A stretch of 8,580 nucleotides of DNA from Acidobacteriota bacterium (lineage in GTDB: Bacteria > Acidobacteriota > Terriglobia > Acidiferrales > UBA7541): the NCBI GenBank assembly GCA_003161495.1, contig PMOP01000078.1, positions 1 to 8,580 of the forward strand, read 5' to 3'. Below are positions 6,330 through 8,580 of the stretch, piece after piece (within the stretch, counting starts at the first letter, position 1; each line of letters begins with the position of its first letter). The notes below the pieces were generated by a model, which did no database searches, was not told the DNA's origin, and worked only from the letters and a program-made list of their open reading frames with translations. A program made the translations under genes and the position numbers.

Positions 6330-7247
6330 CTACGTATTCTGCAGATAATTCAAAACCATGAACCCGAAGCTAACCGCAATCGCGATCCCCGCAGCCCATC
6401 CAAGAAAATCAGCGAGTCGCCGTTCGCTCAAGTCGGCTGGAGGCCTGTCCGGCAGCAAGCGCCCAAGCAGATAACCAGACGCCACGCCGCCGAAATGAGC
6501 GTAATTGTCCGTGCCGCGAAAAAGAAAACCCATGACCGCGATATAAATCAGCCAGCGAATCAACGAGCTCCGCAGGGCCTGCGCCGCCATGTTCTGCTTG
6601 CCCGTCGTTGCCGCGAGGAGCACGCCAATGAGGCCAAGCAATGAACCCGACGCACCCACGCTGATGTGCCCAACCGAAGAACTGAGAATGTATCCGGCCA
6701 CGCCCGTTGCAACATACAGGAACAAGTATCGCGCCGAGCCATACAATTCCTCGACCATCGGCCCGATATCCATCAGCACCCACATATTGAAACCTATGTG
6801 CAGCAGCCCTCCGTGAAGAAATACGGCGGTGACGAATCGCCAGGGCTGGCTGAGGTTATAGGCGAGTGGAAGTGAAGCGCCTAAACGATAATTCACCTGC
6901 GTGGCGATTCCTCCGAGCCCCATCAAGCCGCCACTCAGCCCTTCTCCTCCCGAAAGTTTCATGGTGATGACAAACGAAAGCGCGTACATCACGCAACAAA
7001 TCGCCAGCATCACGTAGGTCACGGGCGAAGTCTGCGGCATCCAGCGGCCGAGTGAGCGGCTCGCTGCGGCAAACGAAAACGTCATGTTCGCGCCGCACTG
7101 ATGGCACTTGGTGGCCGTTGCGCCGACCAGCGTCCCGCAGGCCGGGCAGAGACGCGGGCGCAAGGGCTTCGGCTCGGAGTGAAACATTCCTCCAAGCTGG
7201 CTGCGCCAGCGGTCCAATTTGTAGCGCCATCGAACGGGAAGTGGCAC
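6330..7247 (-). CDS. Rhomboid-family intramembrane serine protease with N-terminal zinc ribbon
   Basis: The 305-residue product begins with a basic stretch and a zinc ribbon (CPACG, residues 34-38; CHQCG, 48-52), then a rhomboid domain of about six membrane segments, the first at about 75-96. Catalytic features are intact: HGGLLHIGFN (145-154) with the conserved H and N, GASG (198-201) with nucleophile S200, and AHFGG (250-254) with H251. It is therefore expected to cleave membrane proteins within the bilayer; its substrate is unknown. The start chosen is GTG 7247, because AAGGAG stands 5 bases upstream. ATG 7187 is a poorer choice with GGAGG only one base away, and a longer frame up to 7403 would translate palindrome D. 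The gene converges with pgsA and diverges from rlpA. Confidence 0.92.
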   Translation of the reverse strand: MPLPVRWRYKLDRWRSQLGGMFHSEPKPLRPRLCPACGTLVGATATKCHQCGANMTFSFAAASRSLGRWMPQTSPVTYVMLAICCVMYALSFVITMKLSGGEGLSGGLMGLGGIATQVNYRLGASLPLAYNLSQPWRFVTAVFLHGGLLHIGFNMWVLMDIGPMVEELYGSARYLFLYVATGVAGYILSSSVGHISVGASGSLLGLIGVLLAATTGKQNMAAQALRSSLIRWLIYIAVMGFLFRGTDNYAHFGGVASGYLLGRLLPDRPPADLSERRLADFLGWAAGIAIAVSFGFMVLNYLQNT

Positions 7248-7252
7248 GTCGT

Positions 7253-7258
7253 CTCCTT
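7253..7258 (-). promoter_or_regulatory. Shine-Dalgarno deciding the GTG start of the rhomboid gene
   Basis: On the minus strand AAGGAG is followed by 5 bases and then GTG at 7247. This is a near-ideal ribosome site and favours a start well inside the longest open frame. Confidence 0.75.
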
Positions 7259-7286
7259 GCTCGAAAAATTTCGCCTGCCTATAATA
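7257..7286. promoter_or_regulatory. Candidate divergent promoter between the rhomboid gene and rlpA
   Basis: On the plus strand TTGCTC (7257-7262), a 17-base gap and TATAAT (7280-7285) resemble a sigma-70 promoter facing rlpA; the -10 is perfect but the -35 matches only three bases. The same A/T cluster reads TATTAT (7281-7286) on the minus strand, a -10-like hexamer about 34 bases before the rhomboid start, without a good -35. A plus-strand transcript would carry palindrome D in its leader. It is seen by eye only. Confidence 0.3.
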
Positions 7287-7321
7287 GCCGGAATCGCGCG
7301 CGGACGCGAAATTTGCAACAA

Positions 7322-7393
7322 GTAGCGCGGGCTTCAGCCTGCGGATTTTAATGCTTGCCAGGCCAAAACCCCGCAGGCTGAAGCCCGCGCCAC
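7322..7393. repeat. Inverted pair of REP-like hairpins (element D) upstream of rlpA
   Basis: The left unit is GTAG (7322-7325), stem CGCGGGC/GCCTGCG (7326-7332, 7337-7343), loop TTCA, then GATTTT. The right unit is inverted: stem 7372-7378 with 7383-7389, loop TGAA, then CCAC (7390-7393), the complement of GTGG. The 23-base units match at 22 positions, differing only in GTAG versus GTGG, the two feet known from REP elements. Stem pair four is again G-T on the foot-bearing strand. The element sits between divergent genes, so a terminator role is less obvious than for element C. Confidence 0.9.
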
Positions 7394-7465
7394 TTGAACC
7401 CACGTCGTCCTATCGCGCGCAGGAAAATTGGAAAGGATATTCATTGCAATCGCCAAAATTTCTCG

Positions 7466-8275
7466 GTGTCCAGCTTGATTGAACGCTCGTCCCCCTTCAA
7501 GGCAGGGTTCCCGCGTGCAACCTGGCTGATCCCTGCATTCGTTGCGACCTTCCTCCTCGCGGGATGCGCCGGCCGCCGGCCGATCGCCACTGCTCCCCCT
7601 CCTCCGCCTTCTCAGCCGGAATCTGTCCCCTCCGCGGCGCCTCCTCGCCCGCCTTCCGCACCCGGTTCCGCGCAGCCCCCCACTCGAACTACGCCATTCG
7701 TCCCCGGCATGTTTGTTGAAGAGGGTACGGCATCCTGGTACGGCGTCCCATTTCACGGGCGCCGCGCGGCAGATGGCGAAATCTTCGACATGAATTCGCT
7801 CGTGGCCGCGCATCGCACGCTGCCGTTCGGCAGCATCCTGCGCGTCACGAATCTGAATAATGGCCGCGACGTGCAAGTCCGCGTCATCGATCGCGGCCCG
7901 TTTGTCGGCGATCGCATTCTCGATCTGGCGCGCGCCGCCGCCGTGGCGCTGGACATGATTGGCACCGGCACCGCTCCCGTGCGTATCGAATTGCTCTCCG
8001 GATCGAATCCCGCGGTTGGAGATTTCACCGTGCAAATCGGCGCCTTCACGGATCGCGGCAATGCCGAGCGCCTGCGCGACCGCTTGCTCCCCCGGTATCA
8101 ACCGATTTTTATTCAGGATTACGACGCGCCCACGGGACATTTCTACCGCGTCCGCGTCGGCCGTGTCCCAAGCCCGGACGCTGCGCAACAACTCGCCGCG
8201 CAACTGAAGGAGAGCGATGGATTCCAAACATTCGTAATGCGCCTCGACCAGCCAGCCGATTTTGGCATTAAGTAG
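7466..8275 (+). CDS. rlpA: RlpA-like septal peptidoglycan lytic transglycosylase lipoprotein with SPOR domain
   Basis: The N-terminus is a lipoprotein signal: basic residues, WLIPAFVATFLLAGC, with the lipobox LAGC at C34. A Pro/Ala/Ser-rich linker (about 43-80) spans the periplasm. The double-psi beta-barrel follows (about 88-177), with GTASWYG, FHGR, GEIFD, AAHRTLPFG and RVIDRGPF. E105, D108, H116 and D142 occupy the positions of the active-site residues of characterised RlpA. A SPOR domain (about 186-258, FTVQIGAFTDRGNAERL and YRVRVGRV) would bind denuded septal glycan. It probably trims peptidoglycan at division. The start is uncertain: GTG 7466 and TTG 7475 both give a sound signal peptide but lack a ribosome site, and the longest frame begins at TTG 7394 inside element D. 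The TAG stop lies in the GTAG foot of the next hairpin. Confidence 0.93.
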   Translation: MSSLIERSSPFKAGFPRATWLIPAFVATFLLAGCAGRRPIATAPPPPPSQPESVPSAAPPRPPSAPGSAQPPTRTTPFVPGMFVEEGTASWYGVPFHGRRAADGEIFDMNSLVAAHRTLPFGSILRVTNLNNGRDVQVRVIDRGPFVGDRILDLARAAAVALDMIGTGTAPVRIELLSGSNPAVGDFTVQIGAFTDRGNAERLRDRLLPRYQPIFIQDYDAPTGHFYRVRVGRVPSPDAAQQLAAQLKESDGFQTFVMRLDQPADFGIK

Positions 8276-8302
8276 CACAGGCACTCCTGCCTGTGCGGTT
8301 TT
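8272..8302 (+). terminator. Single REP-like hairpin (element E), likely terminator of rlpA
   Basis: GTAG (8272-8275) is followed directly by a perfect 8-bp stem CACAGGCA/TGCCTGTG (8276-8283, 8288-8295) with loop CTCC, then CGGTTTT. The design equals the other hairpins except for the loop, and no inverted partner is found downstream. The GC-rich stem plus T-run fits a rho-independent terminator. Confidence 0.75.
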
Positions 8303-8374
8303 CGCGATTGTTGCTATTCCTTTACTCCGCGCGCGCAACCCGAAAATTAGCGCAGCGAGAAGCGCCCACACGAC

Positions 8375-8402
8375 TCGACTTTTTCAACGACCTGTGTAGA
8401 CT
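8375..8402 (+). promoter_or_regulatory. Weak candidate promoter of the HIT-family gene
   Basis: TCGACT (8375-8380), a 16-base gap and TAGACT (8397-8402) each match the sigma-70 hexamers at four of six positions. A transcript would begin near 8409, leaving a short leader with the ribosome site. The rest of 8303-8422 shows nothing recognisable. Confidence 0.2.
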
Positions 8403-8422
8403 GCAAGATGCGAGGAAGCCAC

Positions 8423-8580
8423 ATGACCGACTGCCTATTCTGCAAAATCGGAAAAAAAGAAATCCCGTCGAAACTCGTATACGAGGACGCGGATATTTTT
8501 GCCTTCGAGGATATTCAGCCGCAGGCGCCCAGCCACGTCCTCATCTGCCCGCGCAAACATTTAGTTTCGCTGACGGACGC
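8423..8580 (+). CDS. HIT (histidine triad) family protein, N-terminal part (3' end outside window)
   Basis: Only the first 52 residues are present. The sequence MTDCLFCKIGKKEIPSKLVYED, then FAFEDIQPQAPSHVLICPRKH, is the standard opening of HinT-like purine nucleotide phosphoramidase or nucleotidyl hydrolase proteins. It includes the CxxC pair (C4, C7) that can bind zinc with residues further on. The catalytic HxHxHxx triad would lie beyond the window edge, so activity cannot be judged. The start ATG 8423 is preferred over the in-frame ATG 8408 because GAGGAA (8412-8417) stands 5 bases upstream. It follows the rlpA hairpin and may have its own weak promoter. Confidence 0.9.
   Translation, partial: MTDCLFCKIGKKEIPSKLVYEDADIFAFEDIQPQAPSHVLICPRKHLVSLTD

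Noticed and set aside
3800..8302. CRISPR array made of the repeated hairpins
   Set aside because: The copies lie singly or in inverted pairs between genes kilobases apart, with no regular direct repeats or spacers and no cas genes.
7334..8371. A 345-codon minus-strand open frame opposite rlpA
   Set aside because: It is opposite a complete RlpA with lipobox, barrel and SPOR domain; its own translation has long RR/GG runs and reads through hairpins D and E.

Overview
The window is about 8.6 kb of GC-rich chromosomal DNA holding ordinary housekeeping genes plus an unusual density of intergenic palindromes. The gene order (trpB-trpA, free chorismate mutase, type I-beta DAHP synthase, prephenate dehydrogenase), the lipoprotein RlpA and the hairpin pairs with TTCA/TGAA loops suggest a Gram-negative soil bacterium, most likely an Acidobacteriota member. 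That assignment is inference from gene content and style, not from a marker gene.

Region 1 (1-3733, + strand) is an aromatic amino acid cluster. It runs from the 3' end of trpB through trpA, aroQ (chorismate mutase), aroF (DAHP synthase with an N-terminal regulatory-type domain) and tyrA (prephenate dehydrogenase). It covers entry into the shikimate pathway, the chorismate branch to prephenate, the tyrosine branch, and the last step of tryptophan synthesis. trpA/aroQ overlap by ATGA and aroF/tyrA are 3 bases apart. trpB and trpA, normally coupled, are separated by 158 bases that hold an 87-bp inverted repeat.

Region 2 (3734-6252, + strand) starts with a pair of inverted hairpins. It continues with scoA-scoB (two subunits of a 3-oxoacid CoA-transferase, ATGA overlap), a 102-residue protein of unknown function with a possible Sm-like fold, and a CDP-alcohol phosphatidyltransferase (pgsA-like).

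Region 3 (6249-8580) has a convergent junction with a hairpin pair and a minus-strand zinc-ribbon rhomboid protease. A divergent intergenic region with another hairpin pair follows, then rlpA (lipoprotein, double-psi beta-barrel plus SPOR), a single hairpin, and the start of a HIT-family gene cut by the window end.

The main unexplained structure is the palindrome family. Seven hairpins (three inverted pairs and one singleton) share one design: a GTAG or GTGG foot, a 7-8 bp stem touching it, a 4-base loop (TTCA in six of seven), then usually G/T-rich sequence. Stem sequences differ between copies while pairing is kept. This matches the REP/BIME design known from other bacteria. In two cases the GTAG foot itself supplies the TAG stop codon of the upstream gene. 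No transposase, CRISPR array, tRNA or rRNA is visible.
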